From: Marinobacter sp. SS21
Lineage (GTDB): Bacteria > Pseudomonadota > Gammaproteobacteria > Pseudomonadales > Oleiphilaceae
Direction: 5' to 3'
DNA: 64,000 nucleotides
NCBI RefSeq assembly: GCF_028369065.1
Contig: NZ_JAQNDA010000011.1
Coordinates: forward strand, 1-64,000
Of the stretch, positions 26,248-35,576 are shown piece after piece. Under the pieces are notes generated by a model. The model made no database searches, was not told where the DNA came from, and saw nothing but the letters and a program-made list of their open reading frames with translations. The translations under genes and the position numbers were made by a program. The stretch's first letter is position 1; every line of letters starts with the position of its first letter.

Positions 26248-27810
26248 ATGGAAAAGGTCACGTTGAAAGGGCTAACCGGCGTCGTGGTAGTGCTACTGAG
26301 CCTGGGTTGGCCACTGAACGCATTCGCCCAGTCGAATGAGGGCGCCATGCTCGCCATGCCTTACGGGGGCGAGCCGATATCGGTCAATGTACCGATGAAT
26401 CAATCCCAGGTGTTGGACTTTCCCAATCCGGTCAAGCGACTGTCGGTGGGAAATCCTGAGATTGCCGATGTGGTGGTGGTTCGTTCGCGGCAGGTCTATG
26501 TCTTGGGCAAGTCCCGAGGGACCACCAATGTCATGCTGTGGGACAACAACGATCAGTTGCAGGGGGTGCTGAACATCGCGGTGACTCACGATCTGCAAAC
26601 CCTGAAGGCCAACCTGCATGACTTGCTGCCGTCGGAGAGCATACAGGTGCGTTCTGCCAACGACACTATTGTGCTCAGTGGTGAAGTGACCAACGCGTCC
26701 AGCGTCGATGCCGCCATGCGCCTGGCCAGCAGCTTCTCCGGGGTTAACGAGGATGGCCAGGGCTGGCCGATTCTCAACATGATGCAGGTGGGTGGTGCCC
26801 AGCAAGTGATGCTGGACGTCAAGGTGGCTGAGGTGTCCCGCTCGCTGGTGAAACGTCTGGACGTGCAGTTCGATGTGCTGAACATGGCCAGTTCCTCCCT
26901 CAAGGTGGGGGCGGTCAAGGGCGGCGCGCTGTTCCCGGACGCCTTTTTCCAGCAACCCGGCGTGGGCGAGGTTCGCATTCCTGCGCTCCCTGGCATCCGC
27001 ACGCCCATCGGTCCGATGATTGACGAGTTCGCTCCGGTGACCAAGTCCATTGAGGATGCCGGCATCTTCGCCAGCTACCAGAATGGCGACTACCTGCTCA
27101 ATTCGGTTATTGATGCGGCCAACCGGGAGGGCACCGCCAAGATTCTGGCCGAACCCAACCTGACCACCCTGACCGGGGAAGAAGCCAGGTTCCTGGCCGG
27201 TGGTGAATTCCCCATTCCGGTACCGCAGGGTGACGGCGGAATCACCATCGACCATAAGGAATTCGGGGTCAGCTTGGGCTTCTTGCCAGTGGTGCTGGAC
27301 TCCGGCGCCATCAATCTGAAGGTGGATGTCGCGGTGTCCGACCTGGTCAATGACAACAGTATCGTCGTTGGCGTTGGAGAGGCCGGGCAGGTTTCGGCCC
27401 AGTTCTTCGTGCCCGCCCTGGTCAAGCGCAGTGCCAGCTCCACCCTGGAGTTGGGCAACGGTCAAACCATCGCAATTGCCGGCATGTTGAATGAGAGCCT
27501 GCGGGAGAACGTCAGCAAGTTCCCCGGGCTGGGTGATATCCCGATCCTTGGGGCGCTCTTCCGCAGCCAGGAATTCATCAAGGATCAGACCGAGCTGGTG
27601 ATTTTCGTCACCGCCCGTCTGGCCCGTCCCATCACCCCCGAGGAAATCCGGCTGCCGACTGGCAATTTTGTGGAGCCGAGCGACATCGGGTTTTACCTGC
27701 TGGGCCGGCTTCACGGTGAGCCCGAAGAACAGCCCCGGCGCGAGACCGTTGATCCGCTCCTGAACCGTAACGACGGCGGCACGGAAGGACGTTTCGGCCA
27801 TGACCTTTAA
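26248..27810 (+). CDS. rcpA: Tad pilus secretin RcpA/CpaC
   Basis: The outer-membrane channel for the Flp pilus, 520 residues. A signal peptide ends near AFA (residues about 24-26), then a pilus-assembly N-terminal domain (LDFPNPVKRLSVGNPEIADVVVVRSRQVYVLGKSRGTTNVMLWD), a BON-like region (SIQVRSANDTIVLSGEVTNASSVDAAMRLA) and the secretin core (ILAEPNLTTLTGEEARFLAGGEFPIPVPQ; LELGNGQTIAIAGMLNES; FPGLGDIPILGALFRSQEF). Length and order match CpaC. It lies 58 bp after rcpC. Confidence 0.95.
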   Translation: MEKVTLKGLTGVVVVLLSLGWPLNAFAQSNEGAMLAMPYGGEPISVNVPMNQSQVLDFPNPVKRLSVGNPEIADVVVVRSRQVYVLGKSRGTTNVMLWDNNDQLQGVLNIAVTHDLQTLKANLHDLLPSESIQVRSANDTIVLSGEVTNASSVDAAMRLASSFSGVNEDGQGWPILNMMQVGGAQQVMLDVKVAEVSRSLVKRLDVQFDVLNMASSSLKVGAVKGGALFPDAFFQQPGVGEVRIPALPGIRTPIGPMIDEFAPVTKSIEDAGIFASYQNGDYLLNSVIDAANREGTAKILAEPNLTTLTGEEARFLAGGEFPIPVPQGDGGITIDHKEFGVSLGFLPVVLDSGAINLKVDVAVSDLVNDNSIVVGVGEAGQVSAQFFVPALVKRSASSTLELGNGQTIAIAGMLNESLRENVSKFPGLGDIPILGALFRSQEFIKDQTELVIFVTARLARPITPEEIRLPTGNFVEPSDIGFYLLGRLHGEPEEQPRRETVDPLLNRNDGGTEGRFGHDL

Positions 27811-27847
27811 CCGTTGCTCATCGAAATTCCTAGGCGGGAGAAAAAAC

Positions 27848-28099
27848 ATGTTTATTTCACGAATCGCTCTGATGGTCGCCGCAGGTGCTCTGCTCACAGG
27901 TTGTGCTTCATCGCCCGGTGACGACCTGGGCCCGTTTGGCGCCAGTGTTCGGCACGCCATGGCGTCCCAGACCTACCGCGAAGGTGACCCCATCCGCCCC
28001 ATGGCTGGGGAACAGGCTGTCAAGGCCATGAAAGCCTACCGTGGCCCGTCTGAGACGCCGCCAATAGTCCTGGATGCCACGGCTATGGGCATGGAATGA
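27848..28099 (+). CDS. Small Tad-locus lipoprotein
   Basis: An 83-residue lipoprotein. The ATG at 27848, with GGGAG upstream, gives a signal sequence ISRIALMVAAGALLTG ending in the lipobox L-T-G-C; the mature protein would start at that Cys. The rest is short and not recognisable (GDDLGPFGASVRHAMASQTYREGD). It lies directly after the secretin gene, where other Tad loci encode a lipoprotein (RcpB/CpaD or a pilotin). I infer secretin assembly or stabilisation. Homology to CpaD is not evident. Confidence 0.75.
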   Translation: MFISRIALMVAAGALLTGCASSPGDDLGPFGASVRHAMASQTYREGDPIRPMAGEQAVKAMKAYRGPSETPPIVLDATAMGME

Positions 28100-28115
28100 G
28101 TAGGGAGGGGCAGCT

Positions 28116-29315
28116 ATGCGTTATCGACTGGAAATATTACTGGCGGGCCGTTCCCCAGAGGGGTTGGAGCTCCTGAAAGCCCAGCTGGGCGATCGCAGCG
28201 ATGTCCATGTGACCACCCGGCTCATGGTGAATGGCACGACCGATCCACTGAGTGACACAGCCCAAATGCCCGATGCTCTGGTGCTGATGGTTAGTCAGAA
28301 TTGGCGAGCCGAATTGCAGGCCCTGATTGACCGCCCGGCCAAAGTCCGTCCCCCGGTGTTGGTGATTGGTGAAAAGGATAACGCCGAGGTTATTCGGGTG
28401 GCGCTGCGTGCCGGCGCCAGGGACTTCCTGTCCTTGCCGCTGGAGGACGGTGAAGTCGCAGCATTTGTCGGCCAGTTGCTGCGAGACAAGTGTGCCGAAT
28501 CCAGCCGCAAAGCTGCCCGCATGACCGCGGTCATCAACGCCAAGGGGGGATCTGGCGCCAGCATGGTGGCGGCCAATTTGTCGCACATCCTGGCGGACTC
28601 TCTCAACCAGCGTACGGCACTGATCGATATGGATCTGCAGTTTGGTGCCCTACCCATCTATTTCAACCTGTCTCCCCATCACGGGCTGGTGAGAGCGTTG
28701 GAGCTGGTCGACAGCCTGGACCTGTTGGCATTGGAGGGTTATGTGCTGTCCCACGCCAGCGGTCTGGACTTGTTGGCCTCAACACCCGAGGACCGGGTCA
28801 CCATCGCTGAGGTGCCGGAAGAGCGCATGGAAATGCTGCTTAAAATCCTTGGTGAGGCTTACGACGACATTGTTGTGGATTTGCCAAGGTGGGTCAGCGG
28901 CGCCACCGCCATGACCCTGGAAAGTGCCGATCATGTGCTGGTGGTGATGGAGTTAGGCGTGGCTCACCTGCGGGATGCCCAACGTCTGGTCTCCATTTTG
29001 CGTAAGGAACTGGGGGTGGCGGATTCGCAGATCACCGTGGTGGTGAATCGCTTCAGCAAGAACAGTCCGGTGTCCCTCAAAGACATCAACAATGCACTCA
29101 CCGGTCTCCGGGTGGTCACGCTGCCCAACGATTACGGCCGGGTCAGTGACAGCATCAATATGGGCAGCCCATTGTTTGAGTCGGCGCCCAAGGCTCCGAT
29201 CACCCGAGACCTGGTCACCTTGGCCCAGTCGTTGAGTGACCAGGAATTGCCGTCGCCAAGCGTGGGGTCCCGCTGGAACCCGCTTGAATGGGTCCGGCAG
29301 ACCCGAGGAGTATGA
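28116..29315 (+). CDS. tadZ: TadZ/CpaE-type pilus localisation protein
   Basis: A 399-residue protein with a degenerate receiver-like N-terminus (residues 5-125, ending [22 protein letters not shown]) and a ParA/MinD-like ATPase domain. The deviant Walker A reads [18 protein letters not shown]: the signature lysine before GG is kept but the P-loop lysine is replaced by Ala. [17 protein letters not shown] and [10 protein letters not shown] follow. TadZ proteins mark the pole or site where the Tad machine assembles. It ends in an ATGA-type overlap with tadA. Confidence 0.92.
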   Translation: MRYRLEILLAGRSPEGLELLKAQLGDRSDVHVTTRLMVNGTTDPLSDTAQMPDALVLMVSQNWRAELQALIDRPAKVRPPVLVIGEKDNAEVIRVALRAGARDFLSLPLEDGEVAAFVGQLLRDKCAESSRKAARMTAVINAKGGSGASMVAANLSHILADSLNQRTALIDMDLQFGALPIYFNLSPHHGLVRALELVDSLDLLALEGYVLSHASGLDLLASTPEDRVTIAEVPEERMEMLLKILGEAYDDIVVDLPRWVSGATAMTLESADHVLVVMELGVAHLRDAQRLVSILRKELGVADSQITVVVNRFSKNSPVSLKDINNALTGLRVVTLPNDYGRVSDSINMGSPLFESAPKAPITRDLVTLAQSLSDQELPSPSVGSRWNPLEWVRQTRGV

Positions 29316-29317
29316 AC

Positions 29318-30697
29318 ATGAACCTACGTCATAAATTGGGTAGCAGTAACGGAAATGGGAGTGCCGGCTCGGTCGGTTGGAGTGCCCCGGTCGCCAGGGA
29401 ACCCGAGGACTTCGGGAACCTGTCCGACGAAGAACAGGCGTTCAAGGAGTCGCTCTTCGATCGGATGGTCAAGACTCTGGATCTGTCCCTGCTCGGCGGC
29501 TTGGGCGACCGAGAGGCCCGCAGCCAGATCCAGCAAGTCTGCGAAGCGATGATGCGGGAGGAAAGTCTGCCGTTCAACGCCAGCGTACGCCAGCGCATCA
29601 TTGCCGATCTGCAGGATGAAGTGCTGGGCCTGGGACCTCTGGAAGCCCTGCTCGCAGACAAGACGGTCGCCGATATCCTGGTCAACGGCACCGCCCCCAT
29701 CTACGTGGAGCGGTTCGGCAAGCTGGAGCAAACCAAACTGAGTTTCAGCAGCGACCGGCACTTGCTGACCATCATTGACCGAATTGTTTCTGGTGTCGGG
29801 CGACGGATCGACGAATCCTCGCCCATGGTCGATGCCCGCCTCAAAGATGGTTCCCGGGTCAACGCGGTGATTCCGCCGCTGGCGATTGACGGTCCGATGC
29901 TGTCCATTCGCCGGTTCTCGGTCGATAAACTGACCGCCCAGAACCTGGTGGAAATCGGCGCAATGTCCGCCGAAGTCGCGAGTCTGCTTGAGGCCGTGGT
30001 CCGCGCCCGGCTCAATGTGCTGGTCTCCGGAGGGACCGGCGCGGGCAAGACCACCATGCTCAATGTGCTATCCAGTTTTATTCCCCACAGCGAGCGGATC
30101 GTCACCATCGAGGATTCCGCGGAACTGCAGCTGCAGCAGCCCCACGTGGTGCGTTTGGAAACCCGGCCTCCCAACATCGAGAACCGGGGTGAGGTGAGTC
30201 AGCGCGACCTGCTCCGCAACAGCCTCAGGATGCGTCCAGACCGGATCATTATTGGCGAGGTTCGTGCCGGCGAGGCGTTGGACATGCTGCAGGCCATGAA
30301 CACCGGTCATGATGGCTCGCTGACCACCATCCATGCCAACAGCCCGCGAGATGCCCTGACCCGGATCGAAAGTATGGTGGCGATGAGTGGCGTGAACCTT
30401 CCCGTGAGCCCGCTGAGGGCGCAGATTTCCTCCGCCATCGACATAGTCCTGCAACTGGAGCGGCAGGAGGACGGGCGGCGGCGTCTGGTCAGTGTGCAGG
30501 AGGTCAACGGCCAGGAAGGCGATGTCATCACCATGTCGGAAATCTTCAGCTTCCGTCGTGAGGGGGTTGATGAGCAGGGCAACATTATCGGCAAGTTCTC
30601 GGCAACGGGCGTGGTGCCTAATTTTTACGACCACCTCAAGCGCCGTGGCATGGACCCGGGACTGGAGATCTTTCAGGCAGAGCGGGGGATATGGTGA
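29318..30697 (+). CDS. tadA: Tad pilus assembly/retraction ATPase TadA/CpaF
   Basis: A 459-residue hexameric ATPase of the secretion superfamily. Motifs: [20 protein letters not shown] in the N-terminal domain, Walker [18 protein letters not shown], Asp-box [25 protein letters not shown], Walker [41 protein letters not shown] with the His-box. The ATG at 29318 has GAGGAG seven bases upstream, better spaced than the ATG at 29312. It works with TadB and TadC in the inner membrane. Confidence 0.96.
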   Translation: MNLRHKLGSSNGNGSAGSVGWSAPVAREPEDFGNLSDEEQAFKESLFDRMVKTLDLSLLGGLGDREARSQIQQVCEAMMREESLPFNASVRQRIIADLQDEVLGLGPLEALLADKTVADILVNGTAPIYVERFGKLEQTKLSFSSDRHLLTIIDRIVSGVGRRIDESSPMVDARLKDGSRVNAVIPPLAIDGPMLSIRRFSVDKLTAQNLVEIGAMSAEVASLLEAVVRARLNVLVSGGTGAGKTTMLNVLSSFIPHSERIVTIEDSAELQLQQPHVVRLETRPPNIENRGEVSQRDLLRNSLRMRPDRIIIGEVRAGEALDMLQAMNTGHDGSLTTIHANSPRDALTRIESMVAMSGVNLPVSPLRAQISSAIDIVLQLERQEDGRRRLVSVQEVNGQEGDVITMSEIFSFRREGVDEQGNIIGKFSATGVVPNFYDHLKRRGMDPGLEIFQAERGIW

Positions 30698-31680
30698 TGA
30701 ACTGGAACATATCAGATGAAGTCATCTTTGTTGGCATGGTCTTCGTGGCTGTCTTCCTGCTGGTTCAGAGTTTTATCATCCCGGTTTTTGGAGAAAACCG
30801 ACAAGCCCAGAAACGGCTGAGAAAGCGCCTGCAGGCGGTGGCTCGAAGTGCAGACCAGGACGAGCCCATTTCGCTGGTGCGACGCAAGCACTTGAGCCAG
30901 TTGTCCAGCTTCGAACGGGCCCTGGAATCGCTGCCGGGTATGGAGCGCCTGGAACACCTGATCGAGCAGGCGGGTCAGAAAACCCTGGCCTACCGCTTGG
31001 TACTCAAGGCCCTGATTTTTGGGGGGGCAATCGGCGTGCTGGTTGGCCTTTTGCTGTCGTCGATGTTGGTGGGCCTGGTGGTCGGTGTTGCCATGACTAC
31101 GCTGCCGGTATTTCGCCTGCGCCGGGCCCGGGCAAATCGATTGGCGAAGTTTGAAGAGCAGCTGCCGGAGGCGCTGGTGGTGATGTCCAGAGCCCTGCGG
31201 GCTGGTCATCCATTCGTCGATGCCATGCAACTGGTGGCGGATGAGATGCCGGATCCTATCGGAGCGGAGTTCCGTACCACATTCATGGAAATCAATTATG
31301 GCGGTGATGTCCGGAACGCCCTCAACGGCCTATTGGGAAGGATTGGCAGCATTACGGTCATGGTGTTTGTCAGCTCGGTACTTATCCAGAAGGAGACTGG
31401 GGGCAATCTGGCCGAACTGCTGGAAAACCTTGCCTCGATCATCCGTTCCCGCTTCCGTTTCCACCGCAAGCTGCGGACGCTGTCCGCTCCGGGGCGTCTC
31501 GCCGCTTGGATTCTGTCGTTGCAGCCGTTTGCGATGGCCGGTCTGTTGACCGTGGTAAGCCCAAACTTCTTGCCCATGCTGACGGACAATCCCATCGGCC
31601 GCCAGCTGATTGTGGTGGCCTTTGTCCTGACGGTCGCTGGTATTTTCTGGATGCGGCGTATTGTTCGCATCGATGTATAG
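30691..31680 (+). CDS. tadB: Tad inner-membrane platform protein TadB
   Basis: A 329-residue type II secretion F-domain protein. A hydrophobic N-terminus ([24 protein letters not shown]), two central helices ([34 protein letters not shown]) and the T2SF domain [40 protein letters not shown] are followed by C-terminal helices. It overlaps tadA by seven bases; an in-frame ATG at 30697 is the alternative start. TadB and TadC form the platform driven by TadA. Confidence 0.95.
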   Translation: MVMNWNISDEVIFVGMVFVAVFLLVQSFIIPVFGENRQAQKRLRKRLQAVARSADQDEPISLVRRKHLSQLSSFERALESLPGMERLEHLIEQAGQKTLAYRLVLKALIFGGAIGVLVGLLLSSMLVGLVVGVAMTTLPVFRLRRARANRLAKFEEQLPEALVVMSRALRAGHPFVDAMQLVADEMPDPIGAEFRTTFMEINYGGDVRNALNGLLGRIGSITVMVFVSSVLIQKETGGNLAELLENLASIIRSRFRFHRKLRTLSAPGRLAAWILSLQPFAMAGLLTVVSPNFLPMLTDNPIGRQLIVVAFVLTVAGIFWMRRIVRIDV

Positions 31681-31692
31681 GGGGAAGCCGAG

Positions 31693-32688
31693 ATGGAATT
31701 CCTGAGTCGGTTACAGGTGTTACTGAATGAGTTGATCAAAGATCCGCAACTGGCGCAGTTGAGCTTTATGGTCTTGCTGGGGGCTGCCGCCTTTGCGCTG
31801 ATGCTGGCTTTGATTCTGATTTACCTTGGGCTGAGCGACCCGATCCGGCGGCGAGTCCAGCAGCTCGACACCCAGGCGGCAGGCGGCGGCACGATTGCCA
31901 CCGAGAAGGGCGAAGCCGGGAAGCCAGCCGGGCAGGCCCTGCGTCTGGCGGAATCTATGGGATACCGGCTCCTGCCAGCCGACAAGAAGGTGCGCAATCG
32001 AACCTATAACCAGCTGCGGCACGCAGGAATCTACACACCGGGCGCGGTGAACACCTTCTATGGTGCCAAGCTCGGCTTGACCCTGTTGTTGCCCACGGTG
32101 GCCATGTTCTCGGTACAACTGCTTGGGGCTTCGTTTGCCACCGTCATGCTGGTTGCTGCCTCAGCGGGCATTGTGGGCTATGTGCTGCCCAGCTACTGGC
32201 TGAATCGGGCGGTTCGGCGGCGCAGCACCAGCTTGCGGCGGGGATTGCCGGATACCCTGGATTTACTGGTGGTATGTACCGAGGCCGGGCTGGGTTTGGT
32301 GGCCGCCATACAGCGGGTGGCGCGGGATCAGGAAATCAGTCAGCCGGAACTGGCCGAAGAGCTGAACCTGTTTGGCATGCAAACCCGGGCCGGGATGGAT
32401 GTCCGATCAGCCCTGCGGGATATGGAAGAGCGCACGGGGGTTGAGGAGGTTCGCGGGCTGGTGACCAGTCTGATTCAGAGCATGCGCTTCGGCACCAGCA
32501 TCGGCACCACCCTGAGGATCTATGCCGACGAATTGCGGGACAAGCGCACCCAGGACGCCGAGGAACGGGCCGCCAAGGTCAGTACAAAAATGCTGTTTCC
32601 GCTAGTGTTCTGCGTACTACCGAGCTTCTTCGTGGTGGCCCTTGGGCCACCATTGCTCGGGGCGATGGAAGCCATGGCAGGTAAATAA
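31693..32688 (+). CDS. tadC: Tad inner-membrane platform protein TadC
   Basis: A 331-residue partner of TadB. It has an N-terminal helix (SFMVLLGAAAFALMLALILIYLG), a central pair of helices (LGLTLLLPTVAMFSVQLLGASFATVMLVAASAGIVGYVLPSYWL) and the T2SF domain LRRGLPDTLDLLVVCTEAGLGLVAAIQRVARDQEISQPELAEELNLFGMQTRAG, typical of TadC. The start has GGGGGA upstream. It lies 12 bp after tadB, and its last 50 bases precede the tadD ribosome binding site. Confidence 0.95.
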   Translation: MEFLSRLQVLLNELIKDPQLAQLSFMVLLGAAAFALMLALILIYLGLSDPIRRRVQQLDTQAAGGGTIATEKGEAGKPAGQALRLAESMGYRLLPADKKVRNRTYNQLRHAGIYTPGAVNTFYGAKLGLTLLLPTVAMFSVQLLGASFATVMLVAASAGIVGYVLPSYWLNRAVRRRSTSLRRGLPDTLDLLVVCTEAGLGLVAAIQRVARDQEISQPELAEELNLFGMQTRAGMDVRSALRDMEERTGVEEVRGLVTSLIQSMRFGTSIGTTLRIYADELRDKRTQDAEERAAKVSTKMLFPLVFCVLPSFFVVALGPPLLGAMEAMAGK

Positions 32689-32719
32689 TGACGCGGTGTG
32701 TGACCCAGGGGAGAAGACA

Positions 32720-33652
32720 ATGATCAGACAAAAGGCAGTACTTCCGATTTTGCTGGCCGCTGGCATGCTGGCTGGCTGCGCGAGCACACCGTCAACCGGC
32801 GGTGGGGACGAATACGGGGTGTTTTACGAAGGGGAATCGGAGGCAACCTATTCCACCGCTTTCCCGGTCAGTTCGCCCGAAGAAGCCTATCGCAATGGCG
32901 ACTCGGCCGCCCAGACCGGCGACTACGACCGGGCCTTGTACGAATACATTCGGGGACTGAGGCTGGAAGAGGCGCCACCCACCGAGGTCTTATACAAGAT
33001 CGGCAGCATCCATCACGCCAGGGAGAACTACCGCCTGGCCAGTCTGGCCTATCGCTGGGCGCTGGAAATCGAGCCCAATCATGCGGCGGCGGGTACCGGC
33101 CTGGGCGTGCTCTATCTGGAAGCTCGTCAGTACGAGGCCGCCAAGGCGCAGTTGGAGCCCGTGGTGAACGCGACCGAAGCAGCGCCCTGGCGTGCCTATA
33201 ACGCCCTGGGCATCCTGGCGGACATGGACGGCGATCCGGTCAGCGCCGAGCAATACTATCAGCAAGCGCTGACCGCAAACCCCCGTTCGCCTCAGATTCT
33301 TAATAATCTGGGTTACTCCCGCTACCTGGTGGGGGACTGGGTCGGTGCTCGTAACGCCTTGCAACAGGCCCTGAACGCCGATGCCGGTTACGAGCTTGCC
33401 TGGCGTAACCTGGGGTTGGTGCATGCCCGCGAGAAAAACTACCGCTCCGCGCTGGAGGCCCTGGGCCGCACCGGCGAGGAGTCCGAAGCCTATAACGACG
33501 TTGGCTATGTTTCGATGATGTCGGGCGACTACGCCCAGGCCCTGGCATTCTTCAATAAGGCCATGCACCTGTCGCCGGCTTATTACGTCACAGCGAGCGA
33601 AAACGCGCGTAATGCGGAACGCATGATGCAGCGCGGTCCGGCTATTCAGTAG
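32720..33652 (+). CDS. tadD: TadD-type TPR lipoprotein
   Basis: A 310-residue lipoprotein with lipobox L-A-G-C at residues 17-20 (ILLAAGMLAGC) and several tetratricopeptide repeats between residues about 55 and 300, for example AYRNGDSAAQTGDYDRALYEYIRGLRLE and RSPQILNNLGYSRYLVGDWVGARNALQQALN. TadD is needed for pilus assembly or secretin multimerisation. The ATG at 32720 with GGGGAGAAG upstream gives a proper signal sequence; a longer frame starting inside tadC does not. Confidence 0.93.
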   Translation: MIRQKAVLPILLAAGMLAGCASTPSTGGGDEYGVFYEGESEATYSTAFPVSSPEEAYRNGDSAAQTGDYDRALYEYIRGLRLEEAPPTEVLYKIGSIHHARENYRLASLAYRWALEIEPNHAAAGTGLGVLYLEARQYEAAKAQLEPVVNATEAAPWRAYNALGILADMDGDPVSAEQYYQQALTANPRSPQILNNLGYSRYLVGDWVGARNALQQALNADAGYELAWRNLGLVHAREKNYRSALEALGRTGEESEAYNDVGYVSMMSGDYAQALAFFNKAMHLSPAYYVTASENARNAERMMQRGPAIQ

Positions 33653-33663
33653 GGGGGAATGTC

Positions 33664-34113
33664 ATGAGGATGAAATCACTGCGACATCAGCAAGGCACGG
33701 AGGTAGTGGAGTTCGCCATTACCGCCAGTCTGCTGTTCCTGATTCTTTTCGGCATCATCGAAACGAGCGTGGTGTTGTTCGACAAGGCAACGCTGACCAA
33801 TGCCAGTCGTGAAGGTTCTCGTACCGGCATCCTCTGGCGCCCGGACCCAAGAAATCTGGCGACGGAAGATAACGAAATCACCCAGGCCATTGACGATTAT
33901 GCCTCCGATTACCTCATCTCTTTGGGGGGCGCGGCGAGCATGTCCACGGACGTCCAGCGGGTGGATGTGGACGGCGACGGCACCTTCAACAGCGGCGATC
34001 AAGTGGTGGTCACCATCACCTATCCCTACCAATTCCTATTGCTGCCAGAATTCCTCGACACTTCGTTCGGGAATTTTGAGCTGTCTGCGACCACCGTGAT
34101 GCGAGCGGAATGA
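33664..34113 (+). CDS. tadE: TadE-type pseudopilin
   Basis: A 149-residue minor pilin-like protein. After a short basic leader, the sequence HQQGTEVVEFAITASLLFLILFGIIETSVVLFDKATLTNASREGSR is the TadE signature. The G-T-E-V-V-E motif is identical to the cleavage site of the Flp pilin in this locus, with Phe after the Glu, so the same prepilin peptidase should process it. It overlaps tadG by ATGA. Confidence 0.92.
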   Translation: MRMKSLRHQQGTEVVEFAITASLLFLILFGIIETSVVLFDKATLTNASREGSRTGILWRPDPRNLATEDNEITQAIDDYASDYLISLGGAASMSTDVQRVDVDGDGTFNSGDQVVVTITYPYQFLLLPEFLDTSFGNFELSATTVMRAE

Positions 34114-35408
34114 CCATGAACACATCAAATACAAACGCACGAAGCCGGTTTGCACAGATGCGTTACGCTCGACCGGGACCCTACCGGCAGCGGGGCGTCT
34201 CCTTGATCCTGGTGTCTATTTCCTTGCTCATGCTGTTGGCGTTCGCTGCCCTGGCGGTGGATGGAGGTAATCTCTACGTGGCCAAAAATGAACTGCACAA
34301 TGCCGCCGATGCCGGCGCCCTGGCCGGCGCAAGCGAGCTGTACCTCAACGATGGCAGCGCCGTCAATCCGGGAGCCGATGCCACAGCGCAGCAGGTTGCC
34401 ATGGCGAACGCCAGCCAAGGCGATGCGGTGGAAGTGGCGAGCGTGCGACGGGGCCACTGGAGCTTTACCACCCGAACCTTTACCCCCAACGACTCCCTGG
34501 AGCCGGTCGACCTGTTTTCCAGTTCGGCGGCGGAATTGGACCTGAACACCGATTTCATCAACGCTGTCGAGGTTGTGACCCAGCGCGAGACAACCCCTGT
34601 CGAAGCTTTCTTTGGCACCGTGCTGGGCTTTGATCATTACGATGTGTCGGCGCGGGCGGTCGCGTATATCGGCTTTGCCGGGACGTTACTGCCAACGGAG
34701 GTGGACCAGCCCATCGCAATCTGCGAGGACGCTTTGTTGAATGCCTCTGGCGAGTACGAGTGCAGCGTCGGTCGGTTTATTCCGGCCAACGGAGACACCG
34801 GCGGCTGGACCAACTTCCAGCAAAACGGAGAGGGGGGTGCCAACGCCAGTGAAATCAGAGACGTCACCTGCGCCGGTGGAAATCCCGAAACGCTACACTA
34901 CGGCCAGGATATGCAGACCTCCAATGGTCAGGTCGAGTCGGCATTCCAGAAGCTTTACGATTGTTGGGAGGAGGCCACCAATAAAATCGAACCGTGGAAC
35001 CTGACATTACCGGTAATCGAATGCCCGGCGGGCGGCGTCGGTCCGAGCAATAAGCTGATTGGGGCCGTGAACCTGAATGTGATCTGGATTGTTGATCAGG
35101 CCAACCAAATTGATAATCGGGCCCCCAGTGAAATGGCGCTGCCAGCCGAGGACAGCGGTGGTGGGTCGCCGGGAACCTGGAGCAACAGCAGTACCGATGG
35201 AATCACCCGTTGGAACGATTTCGTCGACACACTGGACGTTGAAAAGCCGGATTTCACCCCGGCCCACTGGGATGATAATCCCCAGGAGAACGGTTGGCGC
35301 CAGAAAACCATCTACTTCTCGCCGGACTGTTCCTTTCATGACCCGGAGGGGCTGACCGGGGGCGATAATTATGGCGTATTGGCCAGGATCCCGGTGCTGG
35401 TGGACTGA
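34110..35408 (+). CDS. tadG: TadG-like pilus-associated protein
   Basis: A 432-residue exported protein. The N-terminal GVSLILVSISLLMLLAFAALAVDGGNLYVAKNELHNAADAGALAGASEL is the conserved Tad/TadG-like segment, an anchor followed by a helical region. The remainder is acidic and cysteine-containing (ICEDALLNASGEYEC, VTCAGGN, YDCWEE, VIECPAGG) and probably lies outside the inner membrane; even spacing of Cys suggests disulfides. It is the last gene of the locus and is followed by a long hairpin. Confidence 0.88.
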   Translation: MTMNTSNTNARSRFAQMRYARPGPYRQRGVSLILVSISLLMLLAFAALAVDGGNLYVAKNELHNAADAGALAGASELYLNDGSAVNPGADATAQQVAMANASQGDAVEVASVRRGHWSFTTRTFTPNDSLEPVDLFSSSAAELDLNTDFINAVEVVTQRETTPVEAFFGTVLGFDHYDVSARAVAYIGFAGTLLPTEVDQPIAICEDALLNASGEYECSVGRFIPANGDTGGWTNFQQNGEGGANASEIRDVTCAGGNPETLHYGQDMQTSNGQVESAFQKLYDCWEEATNKIEPWNLTLPVIECPAGGVGPSNKLIGAVNLNVIWIVDQANQIDNRAPSEMALPAEDSGGGSPGTWSNSSTDGITRWNDFVDTLDVEKPDFTPAHWDDNPQENGWRQKTIYFSPDCSFHDPEGLTGGDNYGVLARIPVLVD

Positions 35409-35468
35409 GCCATACCCGTCATGTCTGGAGATCGGCCCGGGCCTGACGGGGCTGTCATAGGGTAAGCC

Positions 35469-35521
35469 ACTGAAAACACCCGCAGTGCCTTTGTCGGCAA
35501 GGCTCTGCGGGTGTTTTCAGT
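35469..35521. terminator. Long hairpin after tadG, bidirectional
   Basis: ACTGAAAACACCCGCAG (35469-35485) pairs perfectly over 17 bases with CTGCGGGTGTTTTCAGT (35505-35521). Inside, after a T-T mismatch, GCCTT and AAGGC extend the stem by five more pairs. T-rich and A-rich ends flank the stem on both strands. It separates the tad operon from the convergent regulator gene. Confidence 0.85.
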
Positions 35522-35576
35522 TGTTCCCCGGAGGCTGTGAATGCCACAGGTGAGTCAGGTTTGAGGCAAAGGCTCC

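Noticed and set aside
26293..27960. Long minus-strand frame opposite the rcpA secretin gene
   Set aside because: The secretin on the plus strand has every expected domain; the opposite translation is His/Gln/Gly-rich and unlike any protein.
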